This document shows positions 42,008-50,732 of a DNA stretch of 52,486 nt, piece by piece. Every line of letters begins with the position of its first letter. The stretch's first letter is position 1. The position numbers were made by a program, and so were the translations under genes. The notes beneath the pieces are model-generated. The model searched no databases. It had not been told where the DNA came from and worked only from the letters and a program-made list of their open reading frames with translations. The DNA is from Acidobacteriota bacterium (GTDB lineage Bacteria; Acidobacteriota; Thermoanaerobaculia; Multivoradales; SZUA-115): contig JAJRVQ010000044.1 of the NCBI GenBank assembly GCA_024277255.1, positions 1 through 52,486 of the forward strand, given 5' to 3'.

Positions 42008-43885
42008 ATGCGCGCTCGGTCTACTCTTGTCGAGCGTTCGGCGCCGGGGCGTTCGGTCTCGGGGCAGCCGTTCGCTTCGCAGCCGTTCGTTTCGCTGGCG
42101 TTGGCGGCCGTTGTGCTGGCCGCGGCGGTTCTGTTGGTGTTGGCGCCGCTGGGGGGTGATGCGGAAGTTCGCTATCTGGCGCTGTGGATCGCCGTGGTGG
42201 TCGCCGTGGTGGCCTTGTTGGCGCCCCGACCGGGGATTGAGGCGGCGCTCGGCGCGATTTTCGCGGTCACTTTGGTGTGGGTCGTGCCGCCCTTGCCGGC
42301 GACTCGCGGGGTGGTCGTGGGGTTGCTACTGACGGCGGTTTTCGTCAGTGCCGCGGTACGGCGGTGGCGCCAGCGAATGGATTCGGTTCCGGTTTCCGCC
42401 GCCGTTTGGGTCGCCTCAGCCCTCGGCGTGCAGCTGCTGCTGCGCTCCTCCCTGCTGATCGAACCTCTGACGGCAGCCCACACGCTAGTGGCGCTCTTCG
42501 CTCTGCCGGTGGGCGCCGGCCTGGCCGGTTGGTGGCTGGCCCGCACCTACGGCTGGCAGCGGGTGCTGGTGGCGGCGATCGTCGTCGCCCTTCTCGGCCC
42601 GGGTTTCCGCGTCGCCGGAACCTTGGCGCTGGTCGCTTTCGCGGCCTCGAACATCGCCTTCGACCCCGCGTTGCCGCGCCCCGCTCGACTTGTGGCGCTG
42701 GCGGCGGTCTGTGCACCGATTCTCTGGCAACCCCACTCGGGAGTGCTGATCGCCGCCTCTGCGATCGCGCTGTGCGGCCCCCGTCTCTTCGCCCTGGCCA
42801 TCGCCGCCCTGGCCATCATCACCGCGGCGCTACCGGCGGCTTTCTTGCCGTTCGCCGTGAACGGGTGGAGCGAAGCGCTCGGTTGGGTCGTTTGGCTTGC
42901 ACTGCTGGTCCCCGCGCTGACCCTTCCCGCGAAGGAGAATAGGCCGGCCTGGCTGGCTGCCGGCGCCTTGACCTTACTCGGAGCGCGCCTGCTGCCACCA
43001 TTGCAGGCCCTTCCCTCCGCCGCCTTCGCCGCGCCACTGGCCCTGGCAGCGCTCACCTTGCGCCGGCGAGGAGCGGCGATCCAAGCGCAGACAGCCTGGT
43101 CTGCCATCCTGTTCGCCGCCACTGCGGTGCTGGCCGCCTACCCCTGGCTACGCCCGGAACCTCTCGCCGATGCCGTCGCTCTGCTCGGTATCGCTCCCGG
43201 TGCGCCGGCGGTGTGGGCGGCGATTGGCCTGTGCGGCCTGATCTTTCTCTTGAGTCGACTCTCCACCGTTTCTTCTTCGGATCTTACCGAGCGCCACCGC
43301 GAGCCAACGCTTCTCCTCGACCGTCCGGCGGCCTGCGTGATCGTCGTCGCCTTGCTCGCCACCGCACTCTCTTTGCCCAAGCCGGCGGAAGAGCTGCACT
43401 TCGGCCGGCAGCTGGTTTTCGATCGCGACCATGCAAGCGGGGCCATCGACTTGCAGGGCACGCTCTCCGGACTGGCCATCGAATCACGACTGGCCAACGC
43501 CGCCGGCCTGGCCGCGGGCACGCCGGTGGCGAGCATCACCATCACCGACAGCCGGGGAGCCTCGTATCGCTACACCCTGAAAGCAGGGCGCGACACCGGT
43601 GAGTGGGCGGCACGGCGCAAAGATGTAGCTCAGCTTGCTACGCTGGCGGCCCCTCCTCCTTGGCGCTGCCGCGTTGACGTGGACGGCACTTTCTTTACCC
43701 AAAGCTACCGAACGCTGTGGCACTTCGGGGACGAGCACAGCGGGGACGAGCACAGCAAAGACGAGGGGAGCAAATACCAGCACAACGACGACCCTTTGCC
43801 TATCACTCGGGTGGAATTGACGCGCAACTCGGAACTGCCGCCCGAGGTCGCGTTGGTGCTGACCAAGCTGGAGCTCCTACCGTGA
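42008..43885 (+). CDS. multispanning membrane protein of the glycan locus, unknown function
   Basis: The 625-residue protein has about 14 hydrophobic helices from residue 27 to 470, Ala/Leu/Val-rich and close together. An extracytoplasmic tail of about 150 residues follows, with ITITDSRGASYRYTLKAG and a His/Asp/Lys-rich stretch (HFGDEHSGDEHSKDEGSKYQ) containing a short tandem repeat. It has no clear family; an O-antigen ligase/polymerase-like or YfhO-like role is possible. No ribosome binding site precedes the ATG; TATGAT (41993-41998) lies 9 nt upstream. It overlaps the next gene by 4 nt. Confidence 0.75.
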   Translation: MRARSTLVERSAPGRSVSGQPFASQPFVSLALAAVVLAAAVLLVLAPLGGDAEVRYLALWIAVVVAVVALLAPRPGIEAALGAIFAVTLVWVVPPLPATRGVVVGLLLTAVFVSAAVRRWRQRMDSVPVSAAVWVASALGVQLLLRSSLLIEPLTAAHTLVALFALPVGAGLAGWWLARTYGWQRVLVAAIVVALLGPGFRVAGTLALVAFAASNIAFDPALPRPARLVALAAVCAPILWQPHSGVLIAASAIALCGPRLFALAIAALAIITAALPAAFLPFAVNGWSEALGWVVWLALLVPALTLPAKENRPAWLAAGALTLLGARLLPPLQALPSAAFAAPLALAALTLRRRGAAIQAQTAWSAILFAATAVLAAYPWLRPEPLADAVALLGIAPGAPAVWAAIGLCGLIFLLSRLSTVSSSDLTERHREPTLLLDRPAACVIVVALLATALSLPKPAEELHFGRQLVFDRDHASGAIDLQGTLSGLAIESRLANAAGLAAGTPVASITITDSRGASYRYTLKAGRDTGEWAARRKDVAQLATLAAPPPWRCRVDVDGTFFTQSYRTLWHFGDEHSGDEHSKDEGSKYQHNDDPLPITRVELTRNSELPPEVALVLTKLELLP

Positions 43886-46215
43886 GAAGGATGCCGCAGC
43901 TGTGGTGGGATGGTCTGTGGAGCGCTCTCGGCGCCACCGCCGCGGCGACGGTCTTCGGCCTGCTCCTGTGGCGACTGGCGCCCCTGCCGGCGGACGACCC
44001 ACTGCGCGGCACCCTGGCGCTGATGCCGGTGATCCTGGCGGGACTGTGGTGGATCGGCCGCCAGAGCCGCGCCGCCGGTGGTCGCCGCCTGCCGCCGGCC
44101 TTGGTGCACGCCCAACTCCTGCTCGCCGCCCTGGGAGCGATCGCCATCGCCGCTCGCCATGCGCTCGGCCTCGAAGCCAGCGCGCCCATCCTCGCCGCCG
44201 GCCTGGCCGCACTGCTGGCCAGCCATGTCGCAGCGCGGCTGGTGGCGATGCGGCCGATTCTCGGCCGCCGCCTGCCGGGGGCGAGCGGTGCCGGCCACCC
44301 GTCGTGGCTCTTCTTGCTGCTGCCGTTCATCGCCTACCTGGCCCTGATCCCCTGGTCGACCGGCCAACGGCAACCGGACGGCGACGAACCCTGGTACCTG
44401 CTGATCACTCACAGCCTGGTTCACGATTTCGACACCAACCTGACCAACAATTACGCGGCGGCGGACTGGAAGTCCTTCACCAGCACCGCGCTGACGCCGC
44501 AGCAGGGCGATCCGAAGGGCAAAGACGGCCAACTGTACTCCCGCCACAACGCCATCTTGCCCTTGCTGCTCACCCCTGCCTACGCCTTCGCTGGCAAACT
44601 CGGCGCGCTGGCGACGATGGCCTTGCTCACCGCCGCGCTGGCCTGGACAACGCTGCTGCTGGGCGGCCATTACTTCGCCGAGAAACCGGGTGAGGTGCTG
44701 GCCGCCTACGGCCTGGTCGCCTTCACTCCGCCGCTGCTGCTCTACTCTTACCAAGTTTGGGTCGAGGTGCCCGCCGCCCTCCTCTCGATGTTGGTGCTCG
44801 ACCGGATCCTGCACCTGGCGGGTAACCGGAAGGGCGGGAAGAATCCACGCTCTCCGGCCCTTTCGAGTCCACTTTCGACGCCGAGTCAGCAGCGCCGGAT
44901 CTGGTGGGCCATCGCGCTGTGCCTTTTCCTTCTGCCCCTGATCAAGCTGCGCTTCCTGCTGCTCGCGGCGACGCTACTCTTTCTGGCCTGGTGGCATGGC
45001 GGCCGAGCGATGAAGCCAGCCTTGGTGACGGGAACGGTGCTGGCGCTGCTCGGCTCCGCCATCCTGCTCTACAACAAGACCATCTACGGCAATCCACTCA
45101 AGATCCACTCGTGGGAAGAGGTGAAGATCCACGAGCGGGCGGTGGGAGATTTTCTGGAGGGAATCCCGGGCCTCTTCTTCGACTCCGCATTCGGCATCTT
45201 CGCCTGCGCGCCGATCTGGTTGTTGTTGTTGCCGGCAGGGTTGCTCTTGTTGGTGCGACGGCACAAGTTGCTCTTCGATCTGCTCGCCTTCGTCTCACTC
45301 TACTTGCTGGTAGTGGCACCGCGCTCGGAGTGGTACGGCGGCTGGTCGCCCCCCTTCCGCTACGCGCTGGTCAGCCTGCCTCTGCTCGCGCTGGCGCTGG
45401 TGCCGCTGCTTTCCAATCGCCGGCGGCCCGGAGCAAGAACGCTGATCACCGTCCTCGGCGCCGCCACCTTGATCCTGACATTGCTGTGGATCGCGGTTCC
45501 CGGCTGGACCTACAACTTCGCCGATGGTCGCACCTACCTCCTCGACCACCTGAGTTCCCGGCTGGGCGCCGATGCCGCCCGCCTCTTCCCCAGTTCTGTC
45601 AGGCCGCGGGCAGCTACCTGGCTGTGGCCGCCGATCAGCGCACTGTTGGTAATCGCACTGTGGTGGTGGCCACGCGCCACCCATGCCGGCAAGGCCGGGC
45701 GCCGCCGGTGGCACGGATGGCTGCGGCAACCGATGCTGTGGGCGACATCACTGCTCTTGCTCATCGCCGCCACGATTCCGATCGCGGCACGGTCGCTGCC
45801 CACCCACCTCATCGAACTCGAAGACGGCCAGGTCACCCACCGTGGGGGCCATGCCCACCCCGAGCGCTGGGTCAACCTGCGCACCAGCTATCGCGGCGCC
45901 TGGGTGCTGCGCGAGGGCGAGGCTCTCAGGGCGCCGGTCACCCCCGAACGGGGCAGCCACCGAGTGCGTCTGGCTCTCGACGCCCTCTTCGTGCGCCACC
46001 GGCCTGGAACCACGCAGTTGCATGTTCTGGCCAACGGCACCCACTTGACGACTCTTCAACTCGATCGGCCCGACGAGTGGCGCCGTATCGAGTTGGGAAC
46101 CTTCACCTGGCCTGCCGGTGCTGAGCGGATCGGCATCGCGTTGACCGGCTCACCGGCCGGCGCGCAACCCAACGGCGTCGCGCTCGATCGCTTGTACTTG
46201 GAGTGGGTCGAGTGA
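43882..46215 (+). CDS. GT-C-type glycosyltransferase, multispanning
   Basis: GTG 43882, overlapping the previous stop by 4 nt and preceded by GGAG at 7 nt, gives 777 residues; ATG 43891 is an alternative. After an N-terminal set of helices comes the acidic loop QPDGDEPWYLLITHSL, like the Asp/Glu motif of GT39/ArnT-type enzymes that use polyprenyl-phosphate sugars. About 12 helices are followed by a soluble beta-rich tail (residues about 620-777) that may bind sugar. It probably adds a sugar on the outer face of the membrane. Confidence 0.8.
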   Translation: MRRMPQLWWDGLWSALGATAAATVFGLLLWRLAPLPADDPLRGTLALMPVILAGLWWIGRQSRAAGGRRLPPALVHAQLLLAALGAIAIAARHALGLEASAPILAAGLAALLASHVAARLVAMRPILGRRLPGASGAGHPSWLFLLLPFIAYLALIPWSTGQRQPDGDEPWYLLITHSLVHDFDTNLTNNYAAADWKSFTSTALTPQQGDPKGKDGQLYSRHNAILPLLLTPAYAFAGKLGALATMALLTAALAWTTLLLGGHYFAEKPGEVLAAYGLVAFTPPLLLYSYQVWVEVPAALLSMLVLDRILHLAGNRKGGKNPRSPALSSPLSTPSQQRRIWWAIALCLFLLPLIKLRFLLLAATLLFLAWWHGGRAMKPALVTGTVLALLGSAILLYNKTIYGNPLKIHSWEEVKIHERAVGDFLEGIPGLFFDSAFGIFACAPIWLLLLPAGLLLLVRRHKLLFDLLAFVSLYLLVVAPRSEWYGGWSPPFRYALVSLPLLALALVPLLSNRRRPGARTLITVLGAATLILTLLWIAVPGWTYNFADGRTYLLDHLSSRLGADAARLFPSSVRPRAATWLWPPISALLVIALWWWPRATHAGKAGRRRWHGWLRQPMLWATSLLLLIAATIPIAARSLPTHLIELEDGQVTHRGGHAHPERWVNLRTSYRGAWVLREGEALRAPVTPERGSHRVRLALDALFVRHRPGTTQLHVLANGTHLTTLQLDRPDEWRRIELGTFTWPAGAERIGIALTGSPAGAQPNGVALDRLYLEWVE

Positions 46216-47267
46216 TGTCGAGTCCGGTGAGTCCCTCCTCGTCGCACCCGGCACAGCTCAGTGCCATCGTTCCCACCCTCGGCTCCAGCCCGTGGTTGGG
46301 CGAGTGCTTGCGAGCGCTACGCGACGAGGGGCAAGCCCTGGCCGGAGGCGGAGGCGGTCTGGAGATCATCGTCGTCTGCCCGGCGCGTGAACCGCTCGCC
46401 GTTGACCGAGAGCTCGCCGATCGTTGGATCGAGACGGGGGTGGCTCTCGGTTTCGCCGCCGCCACCAACCGCGGGATCGCCGCCGCTTCGGGGCGGTGGA
46501 TCGCCACGATCAACGACGACCTGGTCATCCAGCCACAATGGGCCGGCAGGTTGATCCAGGCACTGCTCGACCACCCGGGCGCGGCGGCGGCGCAGGGGGT
46601 CAACCTCGACCTCGACCAACCCGAACACACCGATGGCTACGGCCTCGGCTGGAACGAAGAGCACCAAGCGGTCCAGCTTGGCCACGGCGAACCGCCGGCG
46701 GCGGCGACGGCACCGACCCGCGAGGTTTTCGGGGTCAGTGCGACGGCGGCCCTCTACCGGCGCGCGGCGTTGGACAGCGTGCGGTTGACTGGGCGGCGCA
46801 GTGAAGGTCGCAGTGAAGACCACAGCGAAGATCAGACCGATGACCTCTTCGACACCTGCTTCGGCTCATACTACGAGGATGTCGATCTCGCCTGCCGGCT
46901 GCGCAACGCCGGTTGGACGGCGCTTTCGGTACCGGCGGCGCGGGCGCTCCACGCCGGTTCGCTCACCGGCAAGCGGCGCGGATTTCGCCGCTCGACCCAG
47001 ATCTACGGCAACCGTCACCTGGTGCTGGCACGCCACCTCGGGAGCCGGTACTGGCCGCGGCTGCCGAGACTCCTTTGGCGCGATTGCAAGGACTGGTTGC
47101 GAGCACCCTTCAGCCAACCGAGCCTGCTGGCCGCCATCCCCGCCGGATGGGCGCGGGCGCTCTACCGCTTGCCCGCCTACCTGCACAGGGACACACCGCG
47201 CACCCCTCCTCCACCTCCGCGGGCCACACCACGATCTTGCCGCGAAAGCGACCTTCGCGAGCCATGA
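46215..47267 (+). CDS. GT2-family glycosyltransferase 1
   Basis: ATG 46215 overlaps the previous stop by 1 nt (TGATG), giving 350 residues. The GT-A fold starts at LSAIVPTLGSSPWLGECLRA. GFAAATNRGIAAASG precedes the acidic motif TINDDLVIQP, and a later YYEDVDLACRLRNAGW segment (ED) is typical of rhamnosyltransferase-like GT2 enzymes. It is cytoplasmic or membrane-associated and nucleotide-sugar dependent. The sugar cannot be told from sequence. Confidence 0.9.
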   Translation: MSSPVSPSSSHPAQLSAIVPTLGSSPWLGECLRALRDEGQALAGGGGGLEIIVVCPAREPLAVDRELADRWIETGVALGFAAATNRGIAAASGRWIATINDDLVIQPQWAGRLIQALLDHPGAAAAQGVNLDLDQPEHTDGYGLGWNEEHQAVQLGHGEPPAAATAPTREVFGVSATAALYRRAALDSVRLTGRRSEGRSEDHSEDQTDDLFDTCFGSYYEDVDLACRLRNAGWTALSVPAARALHAGSLTGKRRGFRRSTQIYGNRHLVLARHLGSRYWPRLPRLLWRDCKDWLRAPFSQPSLLAAIPAGWARALYRLPAYLHRDTPRTPPPPPRATPRSCRESDLREP

Positions 47268-48274
47268 CCGGCCGGCCAACCCACCACCTTGAGCCGACGG
47301 CTGAGAACTCGCAACCGGCCATCGATCAGCCGCCGCGGATCACCGGCGTCGTCGTTCACTGGCACAACGAAGCGCAGCTGGCCGAGCTTGTCGACAGCTG
47401 GCCCAAGGAGCCACACTTCGAGCTGGTGGTGGTCAACAACGGCTCGCAAGCGCCCTTGCCCAAGGGTGACTACCGGTTGATCGATCCGGGCCTCAACCTC
47501 GGTTTCGCCGGCGGGGTCAACGCCGGGGTCGAGGCGGCGCGAGCTCCCTACCTTCTCCTCCTCAACCCTGACGCCCGGCCACTGGCGGGAGCGCTGGAAG
47601 AACTCCTCCGCGGGATGGCAACATACCCTGGCGCGGCCGGCTTGGCGCCGCGGCTCACCGGTGTGGGCGGTGAAAGCCAGTATCGCTGGCAGCTGCGCCC
47701 GCTGCCTTCCCCCTGGCGGCTGATGGTGGAGACACTCTTCGTCATGCCGTCACCGGGGCCGGTGAAGGAGCCCGCCAGCGGAACCCGGGTGGAGCAACCC
47801 GCCGCCGCGGCGCTGCTCCTGAGGCGCGAGGCACTGAGCGCGGCCGGCGGCCTCGACGAGGGCTTCTACCCGGCCTGGTTCGAAGATGTCGATCTGGCCA
47901 AGCGGCTGAACGCACTCAACCTCGAACTGCGCTATTGGCCGGCGGCACACTTTCACCACGACCTTGGCGCCTCGGTACCTCGCCTCGGCTATGGCGACTT
48001 CCTGTGGACCTATCAGCGCAACCAGCATCGCTATGTGGCGAAACATCACGGCGCCGCCGCTGCCGCCCTGCTGCGCCTGGCGACCTTCCTCGGCATGGTT
48101 CTCAGGTTGCTCCTGCTACCGCTGCGCCGCCCGCGCCGAGCGGCCAGCCGGCGCTCGGCGGCGCACGGGCTACTGGGCGCGGCGGCCGGCGCGCTGAGCG
48201 GCTGGCGGCGACCCCACGCCCTGGCCTCGACCATCGCGCAGACGGCCGCGCGACGGCGCAGAGAGTCACCGTGA
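47264..48274 (+). CDS. GT2-family glycosyltransferase 2
   Basis: ATG 47264 overlaps the previous stop (ATGA), giving 336 residues; the longer frame is a shadow. The acceptor-site motifs are GLNLGFAGGVNAGVEAA, then LLLNPDARPL, and AWFEDVDLAKRLNALN. A basic, hydrophobic C-terminal segment (LGMVLRLLLLPLRRPRR) may anchor it to the membrane. It resembles its two neighbours, suggesting local duplication. Confidence 0.9.
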   Translation: MTGRPTHHLEPTAENSQPAIDQPPRITGVVVHWHNEAQLAELVDSWPKEPHFELVVVNNGSQAPLPKGDYRLIDPGLNLGFAGGVNAGVEAARAPYLLLLNPDARPLAGALEELLRGMATYPGAAGLAPRLTGVGGESQYRWQLRPLPSPWRLMVETLFVMPSPGPVKEPASGTRVEQPAAAALLLRREALSAAGGLDEGFYPAWFEDVDLAKRLNALNLELRYWPAAHFHHDLGASVPRLGYGDFLWTYQRNQHRYVAKHHGAAAAALLRLATFLGMVLRLLLLPLRRPRRAASRRSAAHGLLGAAAGALSGWRRPHALASTIAQTAARRRRESP

Positions 48275-49326
48275 GTGAGCGTCCAACCATCCGGCCGGCG
48301 GGCGGCAGCGAGGCCGGCGGCCAAGAGCCGGTCACCGTCGCCGTACTCATCGTCACCCACAACGACGCCGCTGACCTCGACGCCTGTTTCGCCACCATCG
48401 CCAGCCAAGAGCACCGGCCGCTCGAAGTCGTGGTGGTCGATTGTGCCAGCGGCGACGGCAGTGCCGAGGCCGCGCGCCGGGCGGGCGAGACCAACGCCCT
48501 GCCCACCACCCTCTTGCCACTCGACGAGAACCGGGGGTTCGCCGGTGGGATGAACGAGGCCTTGGCCCACACCGGTGCCCGCTTCGTCCTCTCCTTGAAC
48601 GCCGACGCCCGGCCACGCCCGGACTTCGTCTCGACGCTCCTCGACCGGCTGCGCCAGCGGCCGCGTGCCGCGGCGGCCACCGGCAGACTGATTCGCCTGG
48701 CCGGCCCGGGTCGCGAAGGTGAAGCCCCAATCCTCGACGCCTGCGGTATGCGACTCACCCTGACCTGGCGCCATCTCGACCGGGGCTCCGGTGAGCCCGA
48801 CCGAGGCCAGTACGCCAAGGCTGAGAAGGTCTTCGGCGCCACCGGCGCCGCCACTCTGTTTCGCCGCCAGGCACTCGATGACGTGGCCGTCGCAGGAGAG
48901 ATCTTCGATACCTCCTTCCACTCCTTCCGCGAAGACGCCGAACTGGCCTTTCGCTTTGCCGAGCGGGGCTGGGAGGTGATTTACGAGCCCGGCGCCGTCG
49001 CCCTGCACCGGCGCACCAACCTGCCCTCCCGGCGGCGGGATATGCCGGCCGAAGTCAACTTCCACTCGCTCAAAAACCGCTACCTCCTGCGCGCCTACCA
49101 CCAGACTGCGGGCAACTTCTTGCTCACCCTGTTTCCCACTCTGCTGCGTGACAAGATGGCCTTTCTTTACGTACTACTGGCCGAAAGATCCTCGCTCAGC
49201 GCTTACCGGTGGCTGTGGAGAAACCGCCGGCAGGTGATGAACAAACGACGCCTGATCCAAGCCCGCAAGACCCGACCCGCCCGAGAACTCAACCGTTGGT
49301 TCCGGCAGGACTCGCGCCCACTATGA
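48271..49326 (+). CDS. GT2-family glycosyltransferase 3
   Basis: GTG 48271 overlaps the previous stop (GTGA), giving 351 residues. Motifs are VTVAVLIVTHNDAADLDACF, DENRGFAGGMNEALAH, LSLNADARPRPDF and SFREDAELAFRFAERGW. The C-terminal SLKNRYLLRAYHQTAGNFLL is like rhamnosyltransferase-type GT2 proteins. It is the third GT2 in a row. Confidence 0.9.
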   Translation: MSERPTIRPAGGSEAGGQEPVTVAVLIVTHNDAADLDACFATIASQEHRPLEVVVVDCASGDGSAEAARRAGETNALPTTLLPLDENRGFAGGMNEALAHTGARFVLSLNADARPRPDFVSTLLDRLRQRPRAAAATGRLIRLAGPGREGEAPILDACGMRLTLTWRHLDRGSGEPDRGQYAKAEKVFGATGAATLFRRQALDDVAVAGEIFDTSFHSFREDAELAFRFAERGWEVIYEPGAVALHRRTNLPSRRRDMPAEVNFHSLKNRYLLRAYHQTAGNFLLTLFPTLLRDKMAFLYVLLAERSSLSAYRWLWRNRRQVMNKRRLIQARKTRPARELNRWFRQDSRPL

Positions 49327-49374
49327 ACCAGTTCGGAGGCCGCCGGCCACTCCGCTAGCCTCGAACGACGAACG

Positions 49375-50541
49375 ATGAAAGAACCCGCGAGGATGCGCGC
49401 TGCCACCACCGGCCCAGAGCAACGGCCCTTGCACGTGGCTCTGCTCGGCAGCCGCGGTATTCCTTGCCGCTACGGCGGCTACGAAACATTGATGGAAGAG
49501 CTGGCCGCCCGGCTCGTCGAGCGCGGTTTCCGCGTCACCGTCTACTGCCGCTCCCATTTCACCCCGAAGGGGTTGAAGAGGTACCGCGGAGCCGAGTTGG
49601 TGGTGCTGCCCTCGCTGCGCACCAAGTACCTCGACACACCGATTCACACCTTGCTCTCGTGCCTCGACGCACGCGGACGCGATTTCGACGCCGCTTTGAT
49701 GGTCAACTCGGCCAACGCCCTGTGGCTACCGCTGCTTTCCGCCGCCGGAATCCGCCATGCTCTTCATGTGGACGGCATCGAGAAGCGGCGTGCCAAGTGG
49801 GGACCCGTCGGGCGCGCCGTCTATGCCCTGTCCGAGCGGCTGGCCTGCGTCCTGCCGGACCTGCTGGTCACCGACGCCGAGGTCATTCGGCGGCACTACC
49901 TGGAGCGCTACGCCACCGCCTCCACCGCCATCACTTACGGGGTCGAGCCCGACCCGCCGCAACCGGCGCGGGTGCTCGAAGAGTTGGACCTCGAACCACG
50001 CGGCTACTTTCTCTACGTCAGCCGCTTCGAACCGGAGAACAACCCGCACCGGCTGGTCGATGCCTATGCGACGGTGCACGGCGAGATCCCGTTGATGATG
50101 GTCGGAGACGCCCCCTACGCCGGCGAGTTCATCCGTTCGTTTCAACGGCGAGCCGACGCACGGGTGCGCTTTCCCGGAGCGATCTACGGCGAGGGATATC
50201 GAGGGCTGCTGGCCAACGCCCTGGCTTACGTCCAGGCGACGGAGGTCGGGGGCACCCATCCGGCGCTGGTCGAAGCGATGGGCTACGGCAACTGCGTGAT
50301 CGTCAACGACACGCCGGAGAACCGCGAAGTCGCAGGCGATGTCGCTCTCTATTTCCGCGCCGAAGCACCACAAACCCTCAGCCAGCAACTAGAGTGGGTC
50401 CGGGCCCATCCCGAGGCGGCGCGCCGGCTTGGTCAACGGGCCGCTCAGCGGGCCGCTCAGCTCTACTCATGGGACGCCGTAAGCCACCAGTACGCTCAGT
50501 TGTTCCAACAGCTGGCGGGACGGCGATCGCCTAAGTGTTGA
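49375..50541 (+). CDS. DUF1972/GT4-family glycosyltransferase
   Basis: The 388-residue product has the DUF1972 start VALLGSRGIPCRYGGYETLM, followed by the GT-B C-terminal half with LYVSRFEPENNPHRLV, FPGAIYGEGYRGLLANA and the donor-site acidic residues in THPALVEAMGYGN. Such enzymes often add rhamnose or another deoxysugar to a lipid-linked intermediate. ATG 49375 was chosen; ATG 49393 also fits. A 48-nt gap separates it from the last GT2 gene. Confidence 0.9.
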   Translation: MKEPARMRAATTGPEQRPLHVALLGSRGIPCRYGGYETLMEELAARLVERGFRVTVYCRSHFTPKGLKRYRGAELVVLPSLRTKYLDTPIHTLLSCLDARGRDFDAALMVNSANALWLPLLSAAGIRHALHVDGIEKRRAKWGPVGRAVYALSERLACVLPDLLVTDAEVIRRHYLERYATASTAITYGVEPDPPQPARVLEELDLEPRGYFLYVSRFEPENNPHRLVDAYATVHGEIPLMMVGDAPYAGEFIRSFQRRADARVRFPGAIYGEGYRGLLANALAYVQATEVGGTHPALVEAMGYGNCVIVNDTPENREVAGDVALYFRAEAPQTLSQQLEWVRAHPEAARRLGQRAAQRAAQLYSWDAVSHQYAQLFQQLAGRRSPKC

Positions 50542-50732
50542 TTGCACTTCAAATTTTCGGATCAAAATGCTAGGATCGCATAGACCATTTGCAGTGCATC
50601 GGCGTCCTCCGATACGTCCAGGGTACCCGTCAGCAACTCCGTGCATCCAAGGAGCCAGCCAATACCCATCATGCTGAAGCCAATCATGCTGAGGTCGGTC
50701 GCGCCAACGCCCATCACGCCGAGTATCGAGCC

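Noticed and set aside
43705..44814. Minus-strand frame of 369 codons in the glycan locus
   Set aside because: It is antisense to two membrane protein genes with good topology; composition is typical of a shadow frame.
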